Assembly (NCBI RefSeq): GCF_000372865.1
Contig: NZ_KB889965.1
Location: 3,517,450 to 3,581,449 of the forward strand
Source of the DNA: Methylosarcina fibrata AML-C10
Lineage (GTDB): Bacteria; Pseudomonadota; Gammaproteobacteria; Methylococcales; Methylomonadaceae
Direction: 5' to 3'
DNA: 64,000 bases
Numbering within the stretch: the stretch's first letter is position 1; the number at the start of each line of letters is the position of its first letter. The notes beneath the pieces were generated by a model. The model worked only from the letters and a program-made list of their open reading frames with translations, made no database searches and was not told the origin of the DNA. The position numbers were made by a program, and so were the translations under genes. This document shows positions 8,504-17,136 of the stretch, piece by piece.

Positions 8504-10233
8504 AACCGGCTGCCTGCGGCAAAATGAATCTGGAACGACGAATCCGCATCGCTCAGCGGCACGCCGAAATCGATGCGGATCGGGCCGATGGGCGAATACC
8601 AGCGAAGGCCCAAACCCACGCCGGTCTTCACCATGATGCTGTCGTCATTAAAGGCATTGCCGGCATCGATAAAGGCCGCCACACCCCAGTCGTTGAGCAC
8701 GGTTTTTTCGTATTCTGCGCTGACCACGCCCAGATATTTTCCGCCGACGACGTTGCCGAGTTTGTCTTTCGGCCCCAACTCCTTGTAGGCATAACCGCGG
8801 ATGCTGTTCATCCCGCCCGCATAGAACCGGTAAGTGGCGGGCAGCTTTTCGAACGGATCGACGGCGGTGGCGCCGAGGTCGGTCCGCGCGATGAAGCGGC
8901 CGCTCCAGGGCACCGGATGCATCCAGACGCCGGAGAAGAGGCCCTGAATGAAACTGACGTCGGAAATGGGATTTTCAATACTGCCGCCGGTGTTGAACTC
9001 CATGCGGTAGCCTCGAGTCGGTCGCAGCGGATCGTCGGCGAAAGAGATGCGCCAGTTGCCGCCGGGTACTAATAACAGTGCACTGTCGGTGACGGTGCCG
9101 GTGGTGAACTCTTCATAGCTGAAATCGAGAAAGAGAGTTCGTTTCCAGCCGCCTTCCGGTTCGTGCCGCAACCGTGCCGAAACTTTCGCGGTTTTGGCTT
9201 TAAAGCTGTCGGTATCGGTGTTTTTGAAACCGGCGCCCAGACTGAAGAAGTCCACGGTCGGATCGTCCAACGGGACGGTGTACTCGACGTCGGCTGTCGA
9301 CAACACTGGCGAAAGATCCAGATTGGCGTTCAGAAAATGACCGCGGCGGTTCAGGCGGCGGTTGGTGTAGGAAGCGCTGACCAGCGGGCCGATGTCGGTG
9401 TCGAAACCCAGACCGAAACTGTAATGATGCCGGCTTTTGGGCGTTAGCGTGATCGCGACCGGCACCCGCCGGTTGCCGCTTTCGGTGTCGGGCCGGATGT
9501 CGATCTGGTCGAAATAGTTGCTTTTGGACAGGTTGTTGTAGGTTTTTACCAGTGGCTCGGTATCGTAAAATTCACCGCTTTTGATCGAAATGAATTTTTT
9601 GATGAAATCGGGGTTCAGAATTTCCTGAAAGACCTCGACATCGCCGAAATAGAAGCGGCTGCCGGAGTCGAATACCAGCCGTATCCGGGCGGTGTTGGTT
9701 TTGGGGTCGACCAGCAATTTTTTTTCGGTGAAATCGCTTTTAAGATAGCCTTTCTCCAGAGCCAGGGCTTCGATCCGACTTTTCATCTTTTCGTATTGGC
9801 CGTGGTTGAGAGGTTGGCCGGTCTTCAGAAGGTCTTCGCGCAGTTTGATGAATTCTTTGTCGTCGTGCGCTTCGCCGTTGATAACGACGGTGACGTCGCT
9901 GACGGTCACCCGCGGGCCGGGATCGATGTTGAAATCGGCCAGCCAGCAGTCTCTCGTGAAGTCCAGCGATTTTTTAACCGTGGCATGGTAATAACCCAGC
10001 GCCCTCATCGCCGGATCGATTTCCTCATCGGCTTTGGCGAACAGACTGCGTATTTTCCACTCGGGCGCGGCGCAGTCTTCCTTAGCCAGCGACAAGTGCG
10101 CCAATACATTGTCTTTTGCGGCACTATCCGGCACCGCGACCGAAACTTCGGCTAAAGCAGCGGACGCAGTCAGAAAGAGGATGTTTGCTATCAAGACAAA
10201 CTGTGCCGTTCTGATGAACCGTTTGTTGATCAC
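8500..10233 (-). CDS. tamA: TamA, Omp85-family outer-membrane component of the translocation and assembly module
   Basis: A 577-aa protein, the same length as E. coli TamA. A GTG start (10233) gives a signal peptide (IRTAQFVLIANILFLTASAALA), followed by three POTRA-like domains (about 30-265, including GPRVTVSDVTVVINGEAHDD and SGSRFYFGDVEVFQ). An Omp85 beta-barrel follows, with the conserved FYAGGMNSIRGYAYKELGP lid segment and a C-terminal strand ending in HFAAGSRL. It sits in the outer membrane and pairs with TamB, whose gene overlaps by four bases. No better in-frame ATG lies near the GTG, and the signal peptide supports this start. Confidence 0.93.
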   Translation of the reverse strand: MINKRFIRTAQFVLIANILFLTASAALAEVSVAVPDSAAKDNVLAHLSLAKEDCAAPEWKIRSLFAKADEEIDPAMRALGYYHATVKKSLDFTRDCWLADFNIDPGPRVTVSDVTVVINGEAHDDKEFIKLREDLLKTGQPLNHGQYEKMKSRIEALALEKGYLKSDFTEKKLLVDPKTNTARIRLVFDSGSRFYFGDVEVFQEILNPDFIKKFISIKSGEFYDTEPLVKTYNNLSKSNYFDQIDIRPDTESGNRRVPVAITLTPKSRHHYSFGLGFDTDIGPLVSASYTNRRLNRRGHFLNANLDLSPVLSTADVEYTVPLDDPTVDFFSLGAGFKNTDTDSFKAKTAKVSARLRHEPEGGWKRTLFLDFSYEEFTTGTVTDSALLLVPGGNWRISFADDPLRPTRGYRMEFNTGGSIENPISDVSFIQGLFSGVWMHPVPWSGRFIARTDLGATAVDPFEKLPATYRFYAGGMNSIRGYAYKELGPKDKLGNVVGGKYLGVVSAEYEKTVLNDWGVAAFIDAGNAFNDDSIMVKTGVGLGLRWYSPIGPIRIDFGVPLSDADSSFQIHFAAGSRL

Positions 10234-10769
10234 TTGTGCATTATCCGTAGAACAATAATGAACGGCTGGATTTCCCGCGCATTACCGTATTTATTTTAAG
10301 GATAGGCATGGCTGCCGTTTTAACCCGTCGCGTATGGAACGAACGATTCGTGGGTTGATCCGGCCTCGTCCTGATCACCTGGAGTGTACAGGTCTTTCGG
10401 CCGTTGTGCGACAGCTTTTGTGCGGTCGCGAGGGTGTGGTCGGATATTATTAAACAAAAAAGCGGGTTGTGTATACCTGGATCTCTTGTTGCTCTTTTTC
10501 GTCCGGCAGCTTTTGGCGACTTATTTTGAAAGTAGAAGATCGTTTTGACTAGTTGTCAAGATACGGATAATGTCTGTATTAACTCGAAAAATCAGCAGCT
10601 AGTTGTTGTAACCATCGGTTTTAGAGGCTTTTTATTTGAGAGTATCGTTGCAGAAGGCCTCTTGGGGATGAGCGATTCTGTTGGGTTCGTCACAAATTTA
10701 TTATTGCTTTTTGTAAGGCGAAGAATCCTCATCTATCTTAAGATTCATTCGTTTTGGATAGGCAATAGA
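10234..10769. other. Divergent intergenic region, no gene seen
   Basis: About 535 bp between the tamA start (minus strand) and the first gene of the GTPase cassette (plus strand). The downstream reading frame stays open back to 10545, but the N-terminal extension it would encode is unlike the rest of the protein and starts at a weak TTG. I therefore treat the stretch as noncoding. It must hold promoters for both directions, but I could not identify a convincing -35/-10 pair. Confidence 0.5.
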
Positions 10770-11510
10770 ATGAGCCAGTTGATTTTCAACGATCAAGAGC
10801 TTTCGACCTTCGCTTCGATAGACGTTTTCCATGCAGGTTTATCGCCTGATTCTGGCCGGAAGCCCGATTTTTCATATCAAGACTCTGCGTTGTCCTTATC
10901 GGAGATCGTTAATGAAATCCGGAGGCATCCGGACAATCTGGCGGCGCACGTTCAGCGGATTTTTCGTTGTTATCGGGATGATCTGGTGGACCCGCTCTAT
11001 GCCGCCCTGGTCGATTTCTTCATCGTGCTGAACAAGCGAGGCCAGGCAATTAGCCGAAGAATGCTGGGCGGTTCTCTGGCAAAGTTGTCGGATCGGCAAG
11101 GCGCTCTGCTGAAGGCCGCCCTGACCGAAGAAATGGACGACGTTTCCTTGCTGGAAGGCAATCGTTACAGCCTGTTTTGCCGCGGCTTGTCCGGGACGGT
11201 CCAACTGATCGAAAAGCTGGAAGAACAAAAAATAAACGGCCTCGACCCGCTAAAACTGGCTCGGGATGCCGTTGAATATTGCCAACTGGAAGAAGCCATG
11301 CACATTCTGGAGTCCGCCATCGAGGAACAGCCCCAGCCGCCGGAGGTTCATCAATTGCTGTTGGAGCTTTACGAATCCACGCAAAATCAAACCCGGTTCG
11401 AGTCTGTATTAACCCGATTGCAGCACCGGGATTTTTTCAAGCACGACCCTGCTCTGCAAAAAGTCTGGGATCGTCCTAAGGATTACTTTGAGCCACAATA
11501 CCATGAATAA
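10770..11510 (+). CDS. Uncharacterised protein, first gene of the GTPase/Roadblock cassette
   Basis: A 246-aa soluble protein with no motif I recognise firmly. The start is set at the ATG at 10770 (MSQLIFNDQELSTFAS), because the open frame upstream looks noncoding. The middle is helical (DDLVDPLYAALVDFFIVLNKRG). The C-terminus resembles a tetratricopeptide-type segment: ARDAVEYCQLEEAMHILESAIEEQPQPPEVHQLLLELYESTQNQ. That arrangement recalls the C-terminal region of FimV-like proteins. It overlaps the next gene by 8 bp, so the cassette is translationally coupled. I infer a scaffold role for the downstream signalling proteins; this is not demonstrated by the sequence. Confidence 0.7.
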   Translation: MSQLIFNDQELSTFASIDVFHAGLSPDSGRKPDFSYQDSALSLSEIVNEIRRHPDNLAAHVQRIFRCYRDDLVDPLYAALVDFFIVLNKRGQAISRRMLGGSLAKLSDRQGALLKAALTEEMDDVSLLEGNRYSLFCRGLSGTVQLIEKLEEQKINGLDPLKLARDAVEYCQLEEAMHILESAIEEQPQPPEVHQLLLELYESTQNQTRFESVLTRLQHRDFFKHDPALQKVWDRPKDYFEPQYHE

Positions 11511-12753
11511 CTTGCTGCATCCTCCAGTACAACAGATGAAAGTGGCCCTGCCGGGTATGGATGAACGGGCCGGAAAGTTGTTGGCGATGTATTTGCAGGG
11601 GCCGTGCAAACAGGCCGGGGTGGTCATCGTCGAAGATGGACAGGCCGAAGTGCATATTATCGATATCGATTTGCCCGGCGGAAAAGATATCCTGAAGAAA
11701 AAGCATGAAGAAGGCTCGAAACTTCCTTTGATTGTTTTGTCCTTGAGGGAGATGGAGGCTCCGCCTTCCGAGACTCTTTTCTACATAAAAAAACCCGTTA
11801 CTCAAGATGCCTTATTAGCCGCGCTCAACAAGGCCAAAAAACAGATTGCCGGCCGTTTTGATAAAACCGGAAATCCGGCCGGTACGGAATCCCGTTTGCA
11901 GGAACGCGAGTTGTTGAAGACGCCGGACCGGGAAACAATGGATCGTCCCGATGATCCGCCTCAGGCATTGAAACATTACGCCGCCGATACCCGTGAGCAG
12001 GGCAAACAGTCCAAACACAAGGCGGCCATGCAGATGGACGAAAAAAGTTTTGCTCTCTACATGGGCATGACGGTCTCTCTGGACATCGGCAATCCGGCTC
12101 AATTAAAACAGGCTGTCTATAACCCTTCGGATTATTTTCAGGGTTACGTGCAATCGGCCTTCAGGATCGCCTCCGAAAAAGGCCGGGTATTGGAATTGAT
12201 TTCCGGATGGAAACCATTGTTGATCTTTCCTTACAGCGATGAAGTATGGCTGGATGCCGACGATAAACAGTTGCGCGTTTTTGCTGGGTTGCCCATCAAC
12301 CACAGCGGCATTAATAAAAACATGCAGATCAGGCCCCTGGATCATAAAACCGAGTTAAACCGGGACCTGGATAAATTTCAGAGTAGGGATGCCTTCCTTT
12401 GGAAATTGGCGTGCTGGACTTCAAAAGGCCGTTATCCTCAACAGATCGATATCGATCAGCCCGTCTATCTCAAGCATTGGCCCAACTTTACCCGCCTGCT
12501 GATTACGCCGCATGCGCTGAGGATGGCGGCGTTACTTATCGATAAACCCAAAACTCCCATCCAGATCGCCGAGATTTTAAAAATCAGGCTGGAATATGTA
12601 TTCATCTTTATCAGCGCTGCCGCTGCCGTCGGTTTGATAGGACAGACGGCCAAAAATGCCGGTATGGCCCCTGCGCGTCCGGAAGCCAAACCGGATAAGA
12701 AGCACGGCTTTTTCAGCAGAATCATCAGCAAACTACGAGCGAATAAGGACTAA
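11503..12753 (+). CDS. Uncharacterised protein with receiver-like N-terminus, GTPase cassette
   Basis: A 416-aa protein starting at the ATG at 11503, overlapping the previous stop. Residues 10-110 read like a response-regulator receiver fold: HIIDIDLPGGKDIL in the position of the phospho-acceptor strand, PLIVLSLREME, and YIKKPVTQDALLAALNKA as the KP-containing last strand and helix. The usual N-terminal acidic pair is not obvious, so it may be a pseudo-receiver. A charged linker follows (about 120-190). The C-terminal 230 residues form a domain I do not recognise, ending with a possible HTH-like segment (KTPIQIAEILKIRLEYVFIFISAAAAVG) and a basic tail. It lies 11 bp upstream of the GTPase gene. 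Confidence 0.7.
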   Translation: MNNLLHPPVQQMKVALPGMDERAGKLLAMYLQGPCKQAGVVIVEDGQAEVHIIDIDLPGGKDILKKKHEEGSKLPLIVLSLREMEAPPSETLFYIKKPVTQDALLAALNKAKKQIAGRFDKTGNPAGTESRLQERELLKTPDRETMDRPDDPPQALKHYAADTREQGKQSKHKAAMQMDEKSFALYMGMTVSLDIGNPAQLKQAVYNPSDYFQGYVQSAFRIASEKGRVLELISGWKPLLIFPYSDEVWLDADDKQLRVFAGLPINHSGINKNMQIRPLDHKTELNRDLDKFQSRDAFLWKLACWTSKGRYPQQIDIDQPVYLKHWPNFTRLLITPHALRMAALLIDKPKTPIQIAEILKIRLEYVFIFISAAAAVGLIGQTAKNAGMAPARPEAKPDKKHGFFSRIISKLRANKD

Positions 12754-12764
12754 CGGTAGAGCCA

Positions 12765-13301
12765 ATGACTCAATACAAGATTATTTTTACCGGACCGGTC
12801 GGCGCAGGCAAGACCACCGCCATTCATTCCATCAGCGATATTCCTCCGATTAAAACCGACGCGTCGGCCCGGGACATGGCCAGAGACAGGAAATCCGCCA
12901 CGACCGTGGCGATGGATTACGGCGTCATGAATCTTCAGGGCGGAGAAAAATTGCATTTATATGGAACGCCGGGGCAGGAACGTTTCGATTTTATGTGGGA
13001 CATTCTCACCACCGGCGGCATCGGCCTGGTCTTGCTGCTGGACAATACCCGGATGGATCCTTTTCTCGACATGAAATTCTTCCTGGAGGCCTTTTCGGAC
13101 TTTATTTCCGACACGACCGTTGCGATTGGCGTGACTCAAATGGATCTGAACAATAAGCCTTCCATTGCCGATTATCAAAAAAAACTGAAGGAATCGGGAA
13201 GGAATCACCCCGTCTTTGCAGTGGACGCGAGAGTCAAATCCGATATTTCCGTTCTGATACAAGCACTGCTTTATTCTCTGGATCCGGTGTTGGAGGATTG
13301 A
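12765..13301 (+). CDS. Small Ras-like GTPase (MglA/COG2229-like)
   Basis: A 178-aa single-domain G protein. Visible motifs are the P-loop GPVGAGKTT at about residues 10-18, a switch I segment with conserved threonines (SATTVAMDYG, about 44-53), the G3 motif GTPGQERFDFMW (about 67-78), and VTQMD (about 125) in the place of the canonical NKxD/TKxD base-recognition motif. This matches the bacterial small GTPase group related to MglA and the conservon GTPases, not translation or Era-type GTPases. A Roadblock/LC7 protein two genes downstream would be the expected regulator, by analogy with MglB. The gene is followed after one base by the next ORF, so they are coupled. The output of the system is unknown. 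Confidence 0.88.
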   Translation: MTQYKIIFTGPVGAGKTTAIHSISDIPPIKTDASARDMARDRKSATTVAMDYGVMNLQGGEKLHLYGTPGQERFDFMWDILTTGGIGLVLLLDNTRMDPFLDMKFFLEAFSDFISDTTVAIGVTQMDLNNKPSIADYQKKLKESGRNHPVFAVDARVKSDISVLIQALLYSLDPVLED

Positions 13302-13302
13302 G

Positions 13303-13947
13303 ATGACAGGTTATAGACTTGCCGAAGGACTCTACATCCATCCGACGCCGGCGGGGGCTTATTATGCCGCTTCCTTCAAAGAAAACGACAAGCCCAGAAA
13401 ATTTCTGAGAACCCTTTTTCAGCAGCCCGAAACGCCCGAGTTGTCCCTGGAGCAACTGCATTCTTTGACCGGCATCGGTGAAGCCGAAAAATGCCTGGAG
13501 CTGTTGTATCACTGCCAGAAGCTGGGCCTGGTCCAGGGCTTCGGCGAGAAAAAAACGCCTCCTTCCGGCTCTCTGGAACAACTCCTGCCGCCTCTGCTCG
13601 GAAAAATCTCCGAAGACAGTCGAGTGCTGTTGGCGGATAACCAGGGTTTTTATCTGGCCAATCATGGCTTCGTGCACGAAGCCGCGGAAGAATTATCGGC
13701 CCTGTGCACCGAGATTGCCAGGGTGCACGACCGCCGTTCGGGATTGCTGATCAATAATTTGGGGCTTAACAGCCATGCCTGGGCGATCGTGAACGCCGGC
13801 GGCAGCAGCCAGGCGGGCTTTTGGCCGTTATTCATAGGTGAAATCCGTTTTTTAATTGCGATATTCGGCATTCCTCATTTCAACCAGCCCGAATTTGTCG
13901 ATTTGGTCTGGATGTTGAGTATTCGTTATGCAGAAAACCGTAGTTAA
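13303..13947 (+). CDS. Uncharacterised protein with Roadblock-like C-terminal half, GTPase cassette
   Basis: A 214-aa protein beginning one base after the GTPase stop. The N-terminal half (MTGYRLAEGLYIHPTPAGAYYA, then a small helical segment with LSLEQLHSLTGIGEAEKCLELLYHCQKLGLV) resembles a winged-helix fold. The C-terminal half (DSRVLLADNQGFYLANHGFVHEAAEELSALCTEIA) resembles a Roadblock/LC7 beta-sheet with a long helix. If correct, it is a second GTPase-interacting module in the operon. The domain reading is by eye only. Immediately after its stop a MITE is inserted, which separates it from the canonical Roadblock gene. Confidence 0.7.
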   Translation: MTGYRLAEGLYIHPTPAGAYYAASFKENDKPRKFLRTLFQQPETPELSLEQLHSLTGIGEAEKCLELLYHCQKLGLVQGFGEKKTPPSGSLEQLLPPLLGKISEDSRVLLADNQGFYLANHGFVHEAAEELSALCTEIARVHDRRSGLLINNLGLNSHAWAIVNAGGSSQAGFWPLFIGEIRFLIAIFGIPHFNQPEFVDLVWMLSIRYAENRS

Positions 13948-13970
13948 GTTGATTTTATTAATCAAAAAAA

Positions 13971-14112
13971 GTAACTATTCAGCGGTATTCGTAGGAGCGA
14001 CGCCAGTCGCGATTTGGGCGGTGATTATCGCGACTGGCGTCGCTCCTACAGTTGGTTTTCCTTACTTTGAAACCACTTATAAACAAGCCAGTGATTCCCG
14101 CTGAATAGTTAC
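13971..14112. mobile_element. MITE of IS66 type (142 bp) with 8-bp target duplication
   Basis: The element has perfect 15-bp terminal inverted repeats: GTAACTATTCAGCGG at 13971-13985 and its complement at 14098-14112. It is flanked by identical 8-bp repeats CAAAAAAA at 13963-13970 and 14113-14120. A second copy with the same ends lies at 62775-62986. Ends starting GTAA together with 8-bp duplications are the signature of the IS66 family. The interior carries a hairpin repeat (13991-14049, arms GTAGGAGCGACGCCAGTCGC) and no gene. It interrupts the GTPase cassette operon. Confidence 0.88.
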
Positions 14113-14206
14113 CAAAAAAATAAAAAATTGAAGAAGAACAAAGTAAATAGCTAGACCTTAAACGATTCGATTTAAAGATTTTCAAATAACACATCAGGAG
14201 AATGTT

Positions 14207-14569
14207 ATGCGAGCAGACCTGCTGACTTCGGTATTAACAGAATTAAACGGCACCTCGGGCGATATCGAAGCCTCCGGGGTCATTTCCACAGACGGCCTGA
14301 CGATGGCCAGCGTACTGCCTGCCAATCTCGACGAAGACAGAGTGGGCGCGATGAGCGCCGCCATGCTTTCGCTCGGCGACAGAACGGCGCAAGAGTTGCG
14401 CAGAGGCGCTTTGGAACAGGTATTGATCAAAGGCGACAAAGGCTATGTGTTGATGACTTACGCGGGAAGTGATTCGGTGCTGACGGTGATGGCGAAACCC
14501 AATGCAAAGCTTGGCTTGATTTTTCTGGACGTCAAAAGAGCCGCGCAAAGCATTTCCGAAATGTTGTAA
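14207..14569 (+). CDS. Roadblock/LC7 domain protein (MglB-like)
   Basis: A 120-aa single-domain Roadblock/LC7 protein: a first helix MRADLLTSVLTELNGTSGDIEASGVISTDGL, a strand TMASVLPANLDEDRVGAMSAAML, and the family-typical GDRTAQELRRGALEQVLIKGDKGYVLMTYAG followed by VLTVMAKPNAKLGLIFLDVKRAAQSI. Such proteins dimerise and regulate small Ras-like GTPases (MglB on MglA). It has a good ribosome-binding site (AGGAG, 7 bp upstream of the ATG). The MITE between it and the upstream genes may reduce read-through and leave it dependent on a promoter in 14113-14206. Confidence 0.9.
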   Translation: MRADLLTSVLTELNGTSGDIEASGVISTDGLTMASVLPANLDEDRVGAMSAAMLSLGDRTAQELRRGALEQVLIKGDKGYVLMTYAGSDSVLTVMAKPNAKLGLIFLDVKRAAQSISEML

Positions 14570-14590
14570 ACACTCGAAAAGGGAAATTGC

Positions 14591-15070
14591 ATGATATCCG
14601 ATATGCAGCCTGAATCTATCGTCGGCGACTATAAAGAATGCACCCTGGATTTATACGGGGGAATTCGCCGAAAAGTTTTCTATACGGAAATCGAAACGCC
14701 TTATCCCGACGGCAAACTCATCGTTTCCACCACCGATCCCGAAGGCGTCATCACGCAGGTCAATCAGGCCTTCGTCGATATATCAGGTTATACCAAAGAG
14801 GAGCTCATCGGCGCTCCCCAGTCGATATTGAGGCACCCCGACATGCCCGCGGCCGCCTATAAAGATCTTTGGGATACCGTAAAGTCCGGGAAGACATGGC
14901 AGGGATTCGTCAAAAATTTACGCAAGGACGGAGGGTATTACTGGGTGAAAGCGACTGTGATTCCCAATAAGAGAAAAGGCTCCGTCGTAGGCTATACCTC
15001 GGTTCGAAGAAAACCTTCCCGCTCCAGAGTCGAGGAGTGCATCAAATTATATCCCACGCTGAAGAACTGA
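14591..15070 (+). CDS. PAS-domain sensor protein, Aer-like, without output domain
   Basis: A 159-aa protein consisting essentially of one PAS domain (about residues 35-135): GKLIVSTTDPEGVITQVNQAF, then DISGYTKEELIGAPQSILRHPDMP, then KNLRKDGGYYWVKATVIPN. The GYTKEELIGAPQSILRHPDMP block is characteristic of Aer-type PAS domains, several of which bind FAD. No kinase, methyl-accepting or cyclase domain is attached, so it must signal through a partner, plausibly the GTPase/Roadblock proteins of the same cassette. It lies 21 bp after the Roadblock gene and 10 bp before the PhnD-like gene. Flavin binding is inference from the family. Confidence 0.85.
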   Translation: MISDMQPESIVGDYKECTLDLYGGIRRKVFYTEIETPYPDGKLIVSTTDPEGVITQVNQAFVDISGYTKEELIGAPQSILRHPDMPAAAYKDLWDTVKSGKTWQGFVKNLRKDGGYYWVKATVIPNKRKGSVVGYTSVRRKPSRSRVEECIKLYPTLKN

Positions 15071-15080
15071 AAGGAAAGCG

Positions 15081-15827
15081 ATGTCTTATATTTTTACCGT
15101 CAGCCCCGATTTTACTCCGGAACATCTTTCCGGATGGTTCATCTTCAACACTTGGCTACAAAAACAAACCGGACTCCCGATTCACATGGAAATGTACAAG
15201 GATTACAGCCATCAACGGGATGCGATCCGCAACGATCAGATCAGCCTGATTTACGCCAATCCCTACGATGCCGCCATGCTGGTCAGAGAAAAAGGCTTTT
15301 TGCCGGTGGCCAAACCGGCGGGCGCGGCCGACGAAGCCCTGATCGCCGTTCATTCGAAAAATCCGGTTGAAGACGTCGCCCAGTTGCCTCCGGGTATCCG
15401 GCTGGCCGCGACCGAGGACCCGGACGTCAAAATGATGGGCATGATTCTGCTGGAACCCGGCGATCTCGATGCGCACAACGTCCGGGCGGTTCCCTGTGAG
15501 AGTTATGTTCTCGTGGCGAAGCGGTTATTACGCGAAGAGGCCGATGCCGGCATCTTTCTGGCGGAAGCATTCGACGACTTGTCGGACGTGGTTAAAAAAC
15601 AGCTCAAAGTATTGGTTCGCAGTCAGATCAGCGTGATTCACCATTCCTTAATGATCGGGCCGCAATTGGCGGACAGGCGGGAGGAGTTCCAACGGCGCCT
15701 GCTCGAAATGGAGAAGGATCCCAAAAGCCTGGGCGTTTTGGAAAGCCTGGGATTCAAGTCCTGGGACAAGGTGGAAGATGAAGAAATGGAGTTCATGATT
15801 GATTTGATGGACACCTTGAGCGTTTAA
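15081..15827 (+). CDS. PhnD-like substrate-binding protein, predicted cytoplasmic
   Basis: A 248-aa protein with the phosphate/phosphonate-binding (PhnD) fold: VSPDFTPEHLSGWFIFNTWLQKQTGL at the start, the binding-cleft segment DQISLIYANPYDAAMLVREKGFLPVA near residue 52, and the family-typical LIAVHSKNPVEDVAQLPPGIRLAA. It begins MSYIFTVSPDF with no signal peptide, no lipobox and no membrane segment. No ABC transporter permease or ATPase is nearby. This suggests intracellular ligand sensing as the last member of the GTPase/Roadblock/PAS cassette. The ribosome-binding site is AAAGGA, 5 bp from the ATG. The ligand is unknown. Confidence 0.82.
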   Translation: MSYIFTVSPDFTPEHLSGWFIFNTWLQKQTGLPIHMEMYKDYSHQRDAIRNDQISLIYANPYDAAMLVREKGFLPVAKPAGAADEALIAVHSKNPVEDVAQLPPGIRLAATEDPDVKMMGMILLEPGDLDAHNVRAVPCESYVLVAKRLLREEADAGIFLAEAFDDLSDVVKKQLKVLVRSQISVIHHSLMIGPQLADRREEFQRRLLEMEKDPKSLGVLESLGFKSWDKVEDEEMEFMIDLMDTLSV

Positions 15828-16159
15828 TTTTGGCCCTGCATTTGCAATAGAGTGGCGTTGCAAAAACGGTCTCCTCAAAGCCCTGTGCTGGCGCACACAT
15901 TTCCTCCATCCGCCGAAAAGGCCCGGCCGTTTTCAAGTTAACGTCGGGTTAAGCCGAAATATCTCGTCAAAAGACGGCGCTGATGCGGATCCTTCGATCT
16001 CTTTACTCTTCGAACTGGCCGGCCATGCCCCTCTCTTGACAACGCCGGGCCGCTTCTTTATCTTTGCTTGCAATAAGGTTCTCACTTTGATCTGACGAGT
16101 CGGCGGTGACGAAAGATGCTCAGGGTTTCGGTCATTGAAGTTTTTGTTGTGGCGGCGGC
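15828..16159. other. Intergenic region, no gene seen
   Basis: About 330 bp between the PhnD-like gene and the class II aldolase gene. I found no convincing ORF, tRNA-like structure or repeat of the families seen elsewhere. A promoter for the aldolase gene is expected here, but no clear -35/-10 pair stood out. Confidence 0.45.
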
Positions 16160-16903
16160 ATGTTGAACGTCAGCGAAGCCGAATGGGATCTTCGCCAGGA
16201 TCTGGCGGCGGCTTTTCATATGGCGGTGGCCTGCCATCTGCACGAGTCGATCGCCAACCATTTTTCGGCCGTGCTGCCGGACGGGCAGCATTTTCTGGTC
16301 AATCCATTCGGCCTGCATTTCTCCGAAATCACCGCATCGAACCTGATCGTCTGCGATTTCGACGGCAAAGTGATCCGCGGCGACGGCGAACCTGCGGCGT
16401 CGGCGCATCACATCCATGCGCCGATCCACCGCCTCGTGCCCCGCGCCCGCGTGCTGCTGCACACGCATCAGCCTTATGCGACGGCTTTGACGATGATCGA
16501 AGGCGGGCGTCTCGAATGGGCGCTGCACACCGCCTGCCGATTTTACGGAAGGGTCGCCTACGATACCGATTACGACGGAGTCGCCCTGTCGGATTCGGTG
16601 GGCGAACGAATGGCGGCCATTCTCGGCGATGCCGAAGTGCTGTTTCTGGGCAATCACGGCGTGATGACCGCGGCTTCGACCGTGGCGCAGGCTTTCGACG
16701 ATCTTTATTTTCTGGAGCGCGTCGCCCAGGCCCAATTGTTGGCCATGAGCAGCGGCCGTCCGCTCGTACAGCTTGCGCCCGAACTCATCCGGCAGGCGGC
16801 CCTGCAAATGCGGCACGAGCGTTTTGATCTGGGTTATATCGAGCGCCATTTCGCGGCGCAGAAGCGTTTGCTGGACGCCGCGGGCGGCTTGTACCGCCGT
16901 TGA
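16160..16903 (+). CDS. Class II aldolase/adducin family protein
   Basis: A 247-aa class II aldolase/adducin domain protein covering the whole fold. Typical elements are HESIANHFSAVLPDGQHFLVNPFGLHFSEITASNLI, the zinc-site HTHQPYATAL (about residue 95), HTACRFYGRVAYDTDYDGVAL, and GNHGVMTAASTVAQAFDDLYFLERVAQAQ (about 160-190). Class II aldolases such as fuculose-phosphate aldolase use a zinc ion held by such histidines. Many family members act on unrelated small substrates, so the reaction cannot be assigned from sequence. No sugar-catabolism genes are adjacent. The ATG at 16160 has only a weak ribosome-binding site, but homology begins right after it. Confidence 0.88.
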   Translation: MLNVSEAEWDLRQDLAAAFHMAVACHLHESIANHFSAVLPDGQHFLVNPFGLHFSEITASNLIVCDFDGKVIRGDGEPAASAHHIHAPIHRLVPRARVLLHTHQPYATALTMIEGGRLEWALHTACRFYGRVAYDTDYDGVALSDSVGERMAAILGDAEVLFLGNHGVMTAASTVAQAFDDLYFLERVAQAQLLAMSSGRPLVQLAPELIRQAALQMRHERFDLGYIERHFAAQKRLLDAAGGLYRR

Positions 16904-16988
16904 GATTTCGGTTTGCGTGCGTCAACGATTGGGTGGAGGCGAATTCATTCGTTTTGGCACGCGCCATGAAAATACTTCATGGCAGTGC

Positions 16989-17017
16989 GGTGGATGCGCT
17001 TCGCTTATCCACCCTAC
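16989..17017. repeat. Single copy of the GTAGGGTGGATAAGCG-type repeat
   Basis: A 29-bp copy almost identical to the arm at 728-756, lying between the convergent aldolase and mlaC genes. As a single arm it still has partial dyad symmetry. It shows that the family is dispersed through core sequence as well as the cas locus. Confidence 0.8.
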
Positions 17018-17136
17018 GGAATTTCTTGGCAGATATAAAGACGGTTTTTTACCTCTCGGGATGAAAAATGTATTTTCACGGTAATTAACGGCATTGCTCT
17101 CCCCTTTCTTCTAACGCCCGAACGACGGCTCCGGTT

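Noticed and set aside
10545-10769. N-terminal extension of the first cassette gene from a TTG start
   Set aside because: The extra 75 residues are unlike the rest of the protein, rich in residues typical of noncoding translation, and no ribosome-binding site precedes the TTG.
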